Virus record (IMG/VR): IMGVR_UViG_3300044293_000835
Span: 1-26,162 of that record
DNA: 26,162 bases
Strand: one strand, 5' to 3'
From: a virus
Shown piece by piece: positions 1-7,544 of the stretch; position 1 is the stretch's first letter; each line of letters begins with the position of its first letter. The notes under the pieces are model-generated. The model ran no database searches. It saw only the letters and a program-made list of their open reading frames with translations, and was not told the DNA's origin. The position numbers and the translations under genes were made by a program.

Positions 1-785
1 CTTTGTTTTTTATTAACTTTATTAATAAGTGTGTTTATAGCTTCACTTACATTAAAAATTAGATCATATATCCATGCTCGAATCTTATCTTTATCGTCAT
101 GAATCAGCGTTTTAAAAGTAATATTATATGCCTTAAGTCTATCATAATTAATTTCTGCTGAAAATTGTTTTACTAATTCATCTTCCAATTCAGATGCTTC
201 ATCGCAAATAATGAAATTTTTTCTTTTTACGTGATTAGGTAGAGCTAAAAACATTTTATAATTTAAAACAGCAAATCTAGATAGTACAGCATTGTTTCTA
301 GCATTATAATATGGGCACCTATTTTTTTCCCAACATTCATCTCTTATTTTTGAAACCAAGACACACGGCGCGGTTTCAACATCAAAGTTTTGATCGACAT
401 CACAAATATAATTTGTTTTACCTTTAAGAATATCAGTATCCGGAAACAATTTTAAATACTGGTCTTGTAATGATTTTGTTATTGTTAAAGCAAATGTGCC
501 GAACGGTGGCTCAGATAAGCAGTCCACTTCATTAATATAGTTTCCAAAATAATCTTGTTTATATGCCGAGTAAGTCAAAATATTTTCAGAAAATTTATTT
601 GAAGGCAGTGAACTAATACCGGATAAGGTTTTAGCTAAAAAACTTTTACCAGTACCGGTTGGTGCGCAACATATAACAAATTTCTTTCCAGAATTAAAAG
701 CCTTTTCAATATTTTTAATAAGTTTTGCCTGCTGAGGGCTAGGCTCATATTCTTTTGGAAAATGGTTTAAGTACCTACTAAACAC
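1..785 (-). CDS. XPD/DinG-type superfamily 2 helicase with Fe-S cysteines (C-terminus cut by window edge)
   Basis: About 261 residues are visible; the gene runs off the left edge, so the C-terminal helicase half is missing. Residues 41-48 hold the Walker A motif APTGTGKS, and residues 195-198 hold a DEAS box (Walker B) in FIICDEASELEDE. Between them four cysteines (C128, C141, C151, C157) sit where XPD/DinG/Rad3 helicases carry a 4Fe-4S cluster. The likely role is ATP-dependent 5'-3' unwinding in phage DNA replication or repair. The start is taken as GTG at 783-785, because an in-frame stop lies just upstream at 792-794 and no ATG intervenes. A TATAAT element lies five bases before the GTG. 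T4 itself has no close equivalent (Dda is a different helicase). The family call is firm; the exact role is not known. Confidence 0.8.
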   Translation of the reverse strand, partial: MFSRYLNHFPKEYEPSPQQAKLIKNIEKAFNSGKKFVICCAPTGTGKSFLAKTLSGISSLPSNKFSENILTYSAYKQDYFGNYINEVDCLSEPPFGTFALTITKSLQDQYLKLFPDTDILKGKTNYICDVDQNFDVETAPCVLVSKIRDECWEKNRCPYYNARNNAVLSRFAVLNYKMFLALPNHVKRKNFIICDEASELEDELVKQFSAEINYDRLKAYNITFKTLIHDDKDKIRAWIYDLIFNVSEAINTLINKVNKKQ

Positions 786-790
786 ACTAT

Positions 791-818
791 ATTATAGTAT
801 ACTACAATGGCTTTACAA
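791..818 (-). promoter_or_regulatory. Sigma70-like promoter for the Fe-S helicase gene
   Basis: On the minus strand TTGTAA (813-818) is followed after 16 bp by a perfect TATAAT (791-796). Only five bases then separate the -10 box from the GTG start at 785. The promoter overlaps the 3' end of the upstream gene. With a normal start point the mRNA would have almost no leader. Confidence 0.45.
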
Positions 819-1149
819 ACACTTTTTTATTAAAAAGTTTTGATGGCTTAGCAATAGGAATTTGCTTATATAGATTATAAAGGTCTTTATTATATCTGCA
901 AAATGAATCTATTGTATAATCAAAAACTAAATTACCATTTTCAGAAATAAACGAAAAAGGGTAAGGTAATTCAAAAATTATTTTTTTATTCTTTTTTTCT
1001 TCTATTAAAATGGTAAATGTACAAAAAAAGTCTTTTATACAAAATAAAATTAACTTACCTTTTTTAAGTGTTTTAGATTCTAGGTAAAATCCTAAATTTT
1101 TTTGCAGTAAATTATTTACTGAAGCTTCAATTTTTTCGGAAGATGTCAT
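802..1149 (-). CDS. Small hypothetical phage protein, 115 aa
   Basis: I do not recognise this protein. It is lysine-rich, with alternating hydrophobic strands in the middle (residues about 30-75), which suggests a small beta-rich fold; there is no signal peptide or clear membrane segment. Its ATG overlaps the stop of the WYL_2-like gene in an ATGA junction (1146-1149), so the two are probably translationally coupled. It is the last gene of the block that starts at DUF366 (2900). Real-gene status rests on length, the ATGA junction and tight packing. Confidence 0.6.
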   Translation of the reverse strand: MTSSEKIEASVNNLLQKNLGFYLESKTLKKGKLILFCIKDFFCTFTILIEEKKNKKIIFELPYPFSFISENGNLVFDYTIDSFCRYNKDLYNLYKQIPIAKPSKLFNKKVFVKPL

Positions 1150-1529
1150 GTATTCATAAATCTTATTTTATCGTTAGGTGAAAGAAGTGCTAAACGTTCA
1201 TTAAAAAATTTCCAAAACCCTTGATTTGCAGGTATGGCTTGAATTAAATCGCACGCTAACATGTTAATACATCTATAATCTTGCATAAAAATATCCCACG
1301 TTATCAAAAGATCTTTTGTTGATGGATTAAATTTTGGCCGGTTTATTGCTCTTCTATAATTTAGTGCTATCCTTCCTTCGGGGCTCATTAAAAGTTTAAG
1401 AGAATTTGTACAAAGCATTCTTCGTGTCAAAGGAGAACCAGCCTTAGGTCTGCGACGCACGAATTTTATTTCAGCTACGTTGCTTAGGAGAATGTTTTTT
1501 AATGTGGGTAGCGACACTTTCATTATCAT
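1146..1529 (-). CDS. WYL_2-like (Sm-like SH3 barrel) phage protein, 127 aa
   Basis: The pattern FVRRRPKAGSPLTRRMLCTN followed by ITWDIFMQDYR matches, from memory, a small protein widespread in marine T4-like phages and usually annotated as WYL_2/Sm-like SH3 beta-barrel. Its function is unknown; a regulatory or nucleic-acid-binding role is only inferred from the fold name. The gene overlaps the end of the GroES-like gene by 59 bases in another frame and ends in an ATGA overlap with the next small gene. The first ATG (1527-1529) and a second ATG two codons later (1521-1523) are both possible starts; neither has a strong ribosome binding site. Confidence 0.55.
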   Translation of the reverse strand: MIMKVSLPTLKNILLSNVAEIKFVRRRPKAGSPLTRRMLCTNSLKLLMSPEGRIALNYRRAINRPKFNPSTKDLLITWDIFMQDYRCINMLACDLIQAIPANQGFWKFFNERLALLSPNDKIRFMNT

Positions 1530-1926
1530 TTCTTACTGAGCAAATACCAAATATTCTTTGCTCATTTAAAAAAAGCCCTTTTTTTAAGTTACCATACCCA
1601 TCAATATCTAAATTAGCAACCGGAACTCCCAAATTATTTGGAAAGCAGACATAATCTCCTTTTTTTACATATTTAGCTGTAGGACCGCATAAGATTACTT
1701 CACCTATACGCCACGCCTTAGTATCAGCATTAATAGGTATTACTATACTATTGCGTATTATAGAAGAACCGTCTTCAGCTTCATCAACGTATTTTACTAA
1801 CAAAACATCATCTAATACTGCTTTCAGATTATAGCCATAAAATACAGAATTAAACGAATTTTTGGGCAACTCAGATAAATCAATTAAACTCTTATGAACA
1901 GGTAGTAAATCAATATCAGCGGGCAT
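1471..1926 (-). CDS. 31: GroES/gp31-like co-chaperonin
   Basis: Residues 37-130 read as a GroES-type beta barrel: LDDVLLVKYVDE, a loop near 50-60 that would be the mobile loop, then WRIGEVILCGP, KKGDYVCFPNN and finally LNEQRIFGICS. T4 gp31 replaces host GroES so that GroEL can fold the major capsid protein, and this protein is likely to do the same in the host cytoplasm. It carries about 35 extra residues before the barrel and a charged tail of about 20 residues after it, so at 151 aa it is longer than bacterial GroES (about 95 aa) and T4 gp31 (about 111 aa). It sits 15 bases downstream of the clamp-loader gene and overlaps the next gene by 59 bases. Confidence 0.8.
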   Translation of the reverse strand: MPADIDLLPVHKSLIDLSELPKNSFNSVFYGYNLKAVLDDVLLVKYVDEAEDGSSIIRNSIVIPINADTKAWRIGEVILCGPTAKYVKKGDYVCFPNNLGVPVANLDIDGYGNLKKGLFLNEQRIFGICSVRNDNESVATHIKKHSPKQRS

Positions 1927-1941
1927 AATAAATAGATTTAA

Positions 1942-2316
1942 TTACCTCTTCAAAGAGTTCAACTTAGATATATAATCGATGATTTCCCTTTGAGAAAGCT
2001 CTTTATTTTTTGCCAACAACGCAATTGTTTCCAGATCTTTATTGTCTTTAGGTTCCTTATTTTTTTTAATATAGCTTATTTTTTTATTTTGTACTTTAGG
2101 AAAAATTGCCATAAAAAATGTGTATAAATCTTTTTTATTTTCAAATATGCCTAAGTACTTGTTTATAATATTAGATATTTGTGCAACGCTAGGAGAATAC
2201 ATACTCAGCCAACGATTTACCAAAAATGGAGCAAATTCTCTCTCTTCATCTACCGTAATAAAGCATGTTTGCTTTTTTGTAAAAAGTATATCTTTAATAA
2301 TATCAAATATTGTCAT
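1942..2316 (-). CDS. 62: gp62-like clamp-loader small subunit
   Basis: The 124-aa protein has the signature of the small subunit of the T4-type sliding-clamp loader: a short N-terminal helix (MTIFDIIKDI), then FAPFLVNRWLSMY (28-40), a helical middle ending in FFMAIFPKV, then a basic KKISYIKKNK stretch and a C-terminal helical hairpin with SQREIIDYI. In T4, gp62 joins four gp44 ATPase subunits to load the gp45 clamp on DNA. The gp44 partner is not in this window. Its ATG overlaps the DUF366 stop in a TAATG junction (2314-2318), so the two are likely translationally coupled. Confidence 0.8.
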   Translation of the reverse strand: MTIFDIIKDILFTKKQTCFITVDEEREFAPFLVNRWLSMYSPSVAQISNIINKYLGIFENKKDLYTFFMAIFPKVQNKKISYIKKNKEPKDNKDLETIALLAKNKELSQREIIDYISKLNSLKR

Positions 2317-2900
2317 TAACTAATTACTTTTGATGTAGCAATAAAAATATCGTCGTTAAGCTCGTAAAATAGCTTTATAACATCGTTCATAAATAGCTTA
2401 GCCTGTTCATCCGCAAGGTTTGTAGAATATGCAAACGCTGGTGCTTTTTTTCCAGCAACTATATTAATACCTGTATGCCCAAGAGCTACATTATTTTTAG
2501 AATATGTAATACTAACGCTACACTTACCCTTAGGTTGTGCGACACCCCCTTGAGTATGTTCCTTATGAACAATTAAATCGTCCCCATCAACTTCAATAGG
2601 TGCTTTTAAATAGTGTATACTTAAAATGTTTGCGATTTGTGTATTAAAAAGTCGCTGCCAAGCCACAGCTCCGAAACAATCAAGCATAGGAATTTCCCAT
2701 AAAAAATTAATAGCATCATCACTATAAATAAAATCGTTATTTATTAAATCTTCGCTATCTATCATACCATCAAGCTCTACATGCATTGGTGCTCTAAAAG
2801 CAATAATATTTCCTATAGGAAGTGTTTTATCTCTAAAAAATTTATATGCAAATCTAGAATGAAGTAATTTACCGTCATAAACTTTTTGTTCTATAATCAT
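2316..2900 (-). CDS. DUF366 family protein
   Basis: The 194-aa protein matches the DUF366 pattern along its length. The N-terminus has IIEQKVYDGKLLHSRFAYK; the middle has GNIIAFRAPMHVE, then a MIDSEDL and IYSDDAINFLWE stretch; the C-terminal half has GDDLIVH, then CSVSITY and GHTGINI. The family is known from archaea and some bacteria and, to my knowledge, has no proven function. The gene heads the block with gp62 and gp31, so it is probably made with replication proteins. A TATAAT on the minus strand at 2914-2919 could be its -10 box, but no convincing -35 box is present. A link to the 7-deazaguanine genes elsewhere in the window is speculation. Confidence 0.7.
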   Translation of the reverse strand: MIIEQKVYDGKLLHSRFAYKFFRDKTLPIGNIIAFRAPMHVELDGMIDSEDLINNDFIYSDDAINFLWEIPMLDCFGAVAWQRLFNTQIANILSIHYLKAPIEVDGDDLIVHKEHTQGGVAQPKGKCSVSITYSKNNVALGHTGINIVAGKKAPAFAYSTNLADEQAKLFMNDVIKLFYELNDDIFIATSKVIS

Positions 2901-2914
2901 GGTTTAATTGTATA

Positions 2915-3787
2915 TTATATTTTGCGTTTTTCAAGCATTTTAAGGATTTGCGCGCAAGTTTTTTCTAATGTAAAATAATTGTTATATATTTCTTTACCTT
3001 TTAAAATCATTTTATTTTTTTGATTGTCAGAAATATCTTTAAGTATATTTTTTAAATTAATAAGATTATCAGGCTCAACTATTACACAAAAATCATTCCA
3101 ATTAATTTCATCCTCAAACGGTAGCCATTTTTTGTCAGATATGTATACAGGTATTGATCCAAGCTGCAGTGCTTCGTAAAGCCTAAAACTCGATGCCCCG
3201 TAACCTCTCGGACAAAGTGTAAATTCTGATTTTACAGTGGTTGTAATAAATTCATTAAATTGTTTATCAGTAACAGCAGCAGCCCATTCACCGCCATTGA
3301 GCTTAAAGTCTTTGTCCGATGAATATAAGTTAAATATTTCTTTCCTTAAGGGATGTGTATAACTACCAATAAAAGAACAAAAAAATTCTTTATTTAAATT
3401 TTTAGGTATATACTTTAGTGATGAGCAAATCAACGGAATAGGTATGCCGTCTCTGCGACCACCGGCCTCAAAGCTTAAAGTTTTTTTTGGTAAGTACTCC
3501 TTAACCGCATCATCATGCTGTGAAACACAAAAATAATTTCCAGAAGGTAAAGCGTCTAAATATTGCTGTAAAAATTGTTTTCTATCTAATTCTGATTTAA
3601 AGAATATATTTTCTCTATAAACCGCAGTCCAAAAAATAGGGATTAAAGTATATCCCGTGTTATCAAATAATAATTTATTTTTATTATAAAAATCAAAAAA
3701 ATATTCTTCTAAATAAAATCCAGTATGATATGGTGGATAAGGAGGACTGTCGTCTGTTATTCTAAAAATTTTAAAATCATAAGTCAT
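2915..3787 (-). CDS. Exostosin-like (GT47-type) glycosyltransferase
   Basis: The 290-aa protein has the C-terminal exostosin signature: FIGSYTHPLRKEIF (139-152), then SEFTLCPRGYGASSFRLYEA (187-206) and LGSIPVYISD (209-218), the usual nucleotide-sugar-binding half of GT-B retaining or inverting enzymes of this clan. It has no signal peptide or membrane anchor, unlike the eukaryotic enzymes, so it should act in the cytoplasm. It is the last of five consecutive glycosyltransferase-like genes on this strand and overlaps its upstream neighbour by 11 bases. Acceptor and sugar cannot be read; virion proteins, phage DNA or host glycans are all possible. Confidence 0.75.
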   Translation of the reverse strand: MTYDFKIFRITDDSPPYPPYHTGFYLEEYFFDFYNKNKLLFDNTGYTLIPIFWTAVYRENIFFKSELDRKQFLQQYLDALPSGNYFCVSQHDDAVKEYLPKKTLSFEAGGRRDGIPIPLICSSLKYIPKNLNKEFFCSFIGSYTHPLRKEIFNLYSSDKDFKLNGGEWAAAVTDKQFNEFITTTVKSEFTLCPRGYGASSFRLYEALQLGSIPVYISDKKWLPFEDEINWNDFCVIVEPDNLINLKNILKDISDNQKNKMILKGKEIYNNYFTLEKTCAQILKMLEKRKI

Positions 3788-4451
3788 ATTTTTTATTATT
3801 ATAATTATCGCGAATTAAATTAAGAAGCTTAAGCTTATCCTCAACCCCTCTAACAAAATTAGCATGGTGCATTATTATTTCTTTAGGAGGTAGAATATTT
3901 GTTTTTCCATCCCATTCGTGTGTATTGTTTTCTTTATTTAGAAAAAAGTTTCCGATAGTAAAATATTTTCTTTTATCGAGAGTCTTATGTTTAATAAGGT
4001 TTTTATAGTAATTAAATGCAACTTGATCATTAGGAAAGCTCCAGAAATTTTCTTTTATTTTTTTAATAAATTTAATAACCGTTTCATTGCTCTTGCAAGC
4101 AAAAAACCCGTTGCAAAGAGTATCAGTATCCGACTGACAAATAACATCATATTCTTTCAATTCATTTTCCAACTCCTTAAGAAAAGGTTTAAAAAATTGA
4201 ATATCGCAATCTGAAAAAATAAACCATCCGCCTTTATTTTCTTTTAAAGCTAATAAAAGAACATCTTGCTTAATACTTACACCGTTTCGCCATCCCTCAG
4301 TCATAAATTCTCCAGTGCCTGTATCCTGCTGTATTTCATATGAGCGAATAGGTAATTGCTCTTTTGTATAAATTTCTCTTAAAGTTTTTTTAAAAAAATT
4401 GTCGTAAAGATGCTTATGGCTTTTACTGTAAAAAGAATAAACTGAAGACAT
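3777..4451 (-). CDS. Nucleotide-diphospho-sugar transferase-like protein (GT-A fold, DxD)
   Basis: The 224-aa protein has a classical DxD metal/nucleotide-sugar motif, DCD at 81-83, inside WFIFSDCDIQFF, followed by a stretch (CNGFFACKSN) and a late HHANFVRG motif. This order fits the GT77/DUF273-like nucleotide-diphospho-sugar transferases. No membrane segment is visible. It overlaps the exostosin-like gene downstream by 11 bases. The ATG at 4449-4451 has AAGG close upstream and a sigma70-like promoter just before it, so it may also be transcribed separately from the upstream glycosyltransferase genes. Confidence 0.7.
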   Translation of the reverse strand: MSSVYSFYSKSHKHLYDNFFKKTLREIYTKEQLPIRSYEIQQDTGTGEFMTEGWRNGVSIKQDVLLLALKENKGGWFIFSDCDIQFFKPFLKELENELKEYDVICQSDTDTLCNGFFACKSNETVIKFIKKIKENFWSFPNDQVAFNYYKNLIKHKTLDKRKYFTIGNFFLNKENNTHEWDGKTNILPPKEIIMHHANFVRGVEDKLKLLNLIRDNYNNKKYDL

Positions 4452-4456
4452 GCCTT

Positions 4457-4484
4457 ATTATATCAAATGCTTTTTATGTTGCAA
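4457..4484 (-). promoter_or_regulatory. Sigma70-like promoter inside the glycosyltransferase block
   Basis: On the minus strand TTGCAA (4479-4484), a 16-bp spacer and TATAAT (4457-4462) lie over the 3' end of the 4458-5222 gene. The -10 box ends five bases before the ATG at 4451. It may add an internal start of transcription in the five-gene block. Confidence 0.4.
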
Positions 4485-5222
4485 CAATTTTCGCATTAAA
4501 TGAAGCTCTCTTCTTCTGACTATTTTATCTGGAGATGTATAATAAAAGCATCTTATTAATCTAAAGCTTAAACATAAAATTTTGAAGGGCGTTTTTAAGA
4601 ATTGACTTCTTAAATAGTAGTCACCTTCCTGTTTGGACAATAATTCAGAATAAGTTTTATCACATAGCTTTAAAAGATAATCAATATTTGCTAAAAATGG
4701 TTTATTAATTACATCTAATAAATTAATTTCTTTGAAGCTCTGAGGCTCAAAAAAAGATACTGTTAATTTTTTATTTAAATGTAAAGTTTTGTAAGATTTA
4801 ATATTTTTTTTAGTTAATTGTGTTGATTTTATTGCTAACGAGACAAACGAAATATCTTTTGTTTTTTTATAGAAATTAAGAACGTCATTTATTAAATTTG
4901 TATCTTTAGTTGTACATGCTGAGTCATCTGGTAAATAAAGCAAATCGGTGAACCCTTCTTTTTTAAGCGCGACTAAATGACTTGCAAAAGCTAAATTAAA
5001 TGACGGTGTTTTATAAAGTAAAAAACTAACATTTTTTAAATTATCTTTAATATTAAATGCTATTCTTCTACAATAATCTATATCTAAAACGTTGTGAAAA
5101 CAAAAATACACCTTATCTATGCTTTTAAGAAAAAAAGATAATGAGTTATCCTTATTAAAATATTTTGATACTTCCTCTCTAGAAGTTGTGTGCGAGGGTA
5201 TAAAGCTAGCTATTTTTTTCAA
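4458..5222 (-). CDS. Putative glycosyltransferase (GT-A-like), TTG start with strong Shine-Dalgarno
   Basis: The 254-aa protein begins KKIASFIPSH, has a region resembling a GT-A nucleotide-binding half, and carries LLYLPDDSA with an acidic pair at 99-100 where a DxD-type motif would be. The C-terminal third is basic (several RRR/KK stretches). Similarity is weaker than for its neighbours, so the function rests partly on context. The start is TTG at 5220-5222: it is preceded at five bases by GAGGAGG (5228-5234), the best ribosome binding site in the window. The gene overlaps the 3' end of the upstream glycosyltransferase by 17 bases. Confidence 0.6.
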   Translation of the reverse strand: MKKIASFIPSHTTSREEVSKYFNKDNSLSFFLKSIDKVYFCFHNVLDIDYCRRIAFNIKDNLKNVSFLLYKTPSFNLAFASHLVALKKEGFTDLLYLPDDSACTTKDTNLINDVLNFYKKTKDISFVSLAIKSTQLTKKNIKSYKTLHLNKKLTVSFFEPQSFKEINLLDVINKPFLANIDYLLKLCDKTYSELLSKQEGDYYLRSQFLKTPFKILCLSFRLIRCFYYTSPDKIVRRRELHLMRKLLQHKKHLI

Positions 5223-5973
5223 GTGTACCTCCTCTAGTATCGACCTTAGTCCAGTCAGGCTTCATATTTAAATATTTACTTAATCTGTTAACTGCATCTA
5301 TCCTGTCATTAACTAATTTATACCACAAGTTATCACTTATTTTGTCGTGATTATCAGATAACATTCTATCTGCTGTCTTGTCGCGCTGCCGCCCACCATA
5401 TACCCAATGATTATGTTGTATATGTATATCTTTACGGTACTTCACTCTACCAAATGCATTAAACGTTTGATACATCCATTGATCTGACCAATTAATCAAA
5501 AAGTCTTCTTTAGTAAAAAAGCCCAATGTCTCATAGTATTTTCTATGAACAAAAGCATTAATACATATCTCATCAACCTCTCTATGACCATCATAACAAT
5601 GAACAAGCTTTATTTTATCTGAAGGACAATTAGTATTATTAAATTCGCTAATAATAAATTCATCCCAGTTCGGCGTTTTAAAGATCATATCATCACCTAC
5701 GTAGCCAAATATATCTCCATCTGCGTTTGCAGCTAAAATATTCCATATACGATTAATTCCAATAAATTTACCATTATTTTTTATACTAACAATCTTTACA
5801 CACGGAATTGCGTTTGCTATTTTTTGAACAATTTCTCTAGTAGGGTCATCCTCATCAATTCCAAAAACAATCTCAACATTACTAATATCTTTTACCGAAG
5901 TAATAACAGAACTAATGAATGTTAGTTTGAGATTTAAACGCTCTCTGCTAGGTAATAAAAGACTTATTTTCAT
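5206..5973 (-). CDS. Glycosyltransferase, GT2-like (GT-A fold)
   Basis: The 255-aa protein starts MKISLLLPSRERL, the usual first strand of GT2-type enzymes, then has VEIVFGIDEDDP and an acidic pair (D94, D95) in FGYVGDDMIF that would bind metal and the sugar nucleotide. A later FFTKEDFLINWSDQWMYQ stretch is where GT2 enzymes carry their catalytic ED-like and substrate loop. No transmembrane segment is seen, so the enzyme should be soluble. It overlaps its upstream neighbour by 26 bases and its downstream neighbour by 17, which implies one transcription unit. Confidence 0.75.
   Translation of the reverse strand: MKISLLLPSRERLNLKLTFISSVITSVKDISNVEIVFGIDEDDPTREIVQKIANAIPCVKIVSIKNNGKFIGINRIWNILAANADGDIFGYVGDDMIFKTPNWDEFIISEFNNTNCPSDKIKLVHCYDGHREVDEICINAFVHRKYYETLGFFTKEDFLINWSDQWMYQTFNAFGRVKYRKDIHIQHNHWVYGGRQRDKTADRMLSDNHDKISDNLWYKLVNDRIDAVNRLSKYLNMKPDWTKVDTRGGTLEKNS
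5228..5234 (-). promoter_or_regulatory. Strong Shine-Dalgarno deciding a TTG start
   Basis: The minus strand reads GAGGAGG here, five bases before TTG at 5222. It lies inside the coding end of the 5206-5973 gene and is the only full AGGAGG ribosome binding site that I noticed in front of a gene in this window. Confidence 0.7.
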
Positions 5974-6784
5974 ATTTTCTTTTTATTTTTTTTAAAATTT
6001 CTTGTAGTTTTTTTTCCGAAGTATCTGGAACTGCGTTTTGCCAGGCAGGTTGATACCCGTGTTTAGATTGAAAGTGTTTTGCTCCATCAATAATATTTTG
6101 CTTCCAATCAGCTCTAGGCCTTATAGAGCTACTAAATTCTGAACATTCCACTTCATCTAGAAATTCATAGCTATTGTGTATATCAGGAAAATTCCAATAC
6201 GGTGTACCATAACCTTCTTTAAAAATTCTATAATCGTGATCTACATGTTCGAACGCATTTAAATATTTTTCATCAAGCAATCCTACCTTTTCTAAGACTT
6301 CTCTAGAGTAATAACAAAACGCTCCAACACTATGCATATTAATAGCAATTTTTATTTTATTATAATCAATAATGTATCGTGGAGAAGGTACGCCCTTCGA
6401 TATACCACCTCTATTTGCAGGGCCATGATAACCGAAATTAAAATGCTGTATACCAGTTACATTTTTAGCTTTAATATATTCATAAAAAATGTTTTTATTT
6501 TTAATAATAATATCATCTTCAATAATAAAAATATGATCGCAACTCGAACCGAGCAAATATTTAAAAAGAATATTTTTTGATTTACCAACACCCAAATTTA
6601 CAGAATTATGAAAATAAGCAAAAAGCTTTTCGTTTTCAAGTTTTTTTATGTCACCGAAATCATCACCATCATTAACTACCGCCAATTCTACATTATCAGG
6701 GATTGATCTAAAACACTTTAGAAAGAAACTTGGCCTATTACATGTGACTACGCCTACCCCTATTTTGTTATCAATATTACTCAT
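5948..6784 (-). CDS. Glycosyltransferase, GT2-like
   Basis: The 278-aa protein has the GT-A order: IGVGVVTCNRPSFF (8-21), LAVVNDGDDFG near 34-44, and IIEDDIII (87-94) as the metal-binding acidic motif, then GAFCYYSREVLEKVGLLDE followed by EHVDHDYR, which matches the catalytic and acceptor loops of GT2 enzymes. The C-terminus (residues about 240-278) is a charged helix. It is the first gene of the five-gene block and is divergent from the fibre-like gene, with 31 bases between the two start codons. Possible targets include the fibre protein next door; this is only inferred from position. Confidence 0.75.
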   Translation of the reverse strand: MSNIDNKIGVGVVTCNRPSFFLKCFRSIPDNVELAVVNDGDDFGDIKKLENEKLFAYFHNSVNLGVGKSKNILFKYLLGSSCDHIFIIEDDIIIKNKNIFYEYIKAKNVTGIQHFNFGYHGPANRGGISKGVPSPRYIIDYNKIKIAINMHSVGAFCYYSREVLEKVGLLDEKYLNAFEHVDHDYRIFKEGYGTPYWNFPDIHNSYEFLDEVECSEFSSSIRPRADWKQNIIDGAKHFQSKHGYQPAWQNAVPDTSEKKLQEILKKIKRKYENKSFIT

Positions 6785-6801
6785 TGATTTTTATATTTTA
6801 A

Positions 6802-6809
6802 TATAAATA
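6802..6809 (+). promoter_or_regulatory. T4-type late promoter (TATAAATA) for the fibre-like gene
   Basis: This is a perfect match to the T4 late octamer TATAAATA, six bases before the ATG at 6816. It predicts a leader of zero to one base. The phage encodes the matching late sigma factor, gp55, at 22019-22612. Confidence 0.65.
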
Positions 6810-6815
6810 TATTAG

Positions 6816-7544
6816 ATGGCAATAAATACAACAAACAGCAATTACGTCAATATAAGCAATTTACCACAAACACAAGAATTGTTAAATGGTGATTTACTTA
6901 TTATACAGACGGAAAACGGCACACAAACAATTGATTTTGAAAATTTAAATGTTGTGAAGTCTGATGCCGCTGGCAACGCTACAGTCACAGGTAATTTAAC
7001 AGGCACAAATGCCTTTTTAAACGAAATTACTGCTTTAACTCTAAGAGGCAATAATCTACAAATTAACGATAAGGATGGATATACGGCTGTAAAAGGATTT
7101 TATAATTATTTTACGATAGATTCAGGCTTAGTAACAAGCGCGGTACAGACTTCGCCTTCACCAGAGTATACAAGCCTTATTAGTTATATGAATACTCTTA
7201 CTACCTGGCAAAACACCATTTACAAAAGAATCGTCGACTTTAATGGTAATGCTACAATAACAGCAGGAAGTACTTTTACAAATGTAAATATACCTAATTT
7301 TTATGTTTCCTACCCCGAAGTGGGTAATACAGATTTAAAGATGTGGCATGTTTATCTAGTTACAAATTTTGGAGCAACAACTTTAGTAGGTTCTATGTCA
7401 AGTATGCCTTGGGCTTCCGCAGATGATAGCTCCATAAATACCACGCTTACTAAAGATGGAAGTAATTTAAAATTTAGAATTAATGCAGGTTACGTAGCGC
7501 CTCAAAACGTTACATTCTTTTATAGAATTTTATACACTTATTGA
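6816..7544 (+). CDS. Fibre-like virion structural protein
   Basis: The 242-aa protein begins with a stretch typical of marine T4-like structural proteins (ISNLPQTQELLNGDLLIIQT, then a Thr/Gly/Asn-rich DAAGNATVTGNLTGT), followed by an NGD/NLQI-type repeat region and a C-terminal half rich in Thr, Asn, Ser and aromatic residues. This composition suggests a beta-structured trimeric fibre or baseplate-associated protein. No enzymatic motif is visible. It has a perfect late promoter, as expected for a virion gene, and lies beside the glycosyltransferase block. Its end overlaps the convergent small gene by seven bases. Confidence 0.6.
   Translation: MAINTTNSNYVNISNLPQTQELLNGDLLIIQTENGTQTIDFENLNVVKSDAAGNATVTGNLTGTNAFLNEITALTLRGNNLQINDKDGYTAVKGFYNYFTIDSGLVTSAVQTSPSPEYTSLISYMNTLTTWQNTIYKRIVDFNGNATITAGSTFTNVNIPNFYVSYPEVGNTDLKMWHVYLVTNFGATTLVGSMSSMPWASADDSSINTTLTKDGSNLKFRINAGYVAPQNVTFFYRILYTY

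Noticed and set aside
2914-2919. TATAAT upstream of DUF366 as a promoter
   Set aside because: A good -10 box, but no -35-like hexamer at 15-18 bp; TATAAT is expected often by chance in such AT-rich DNA, so it is not listed as a feature.
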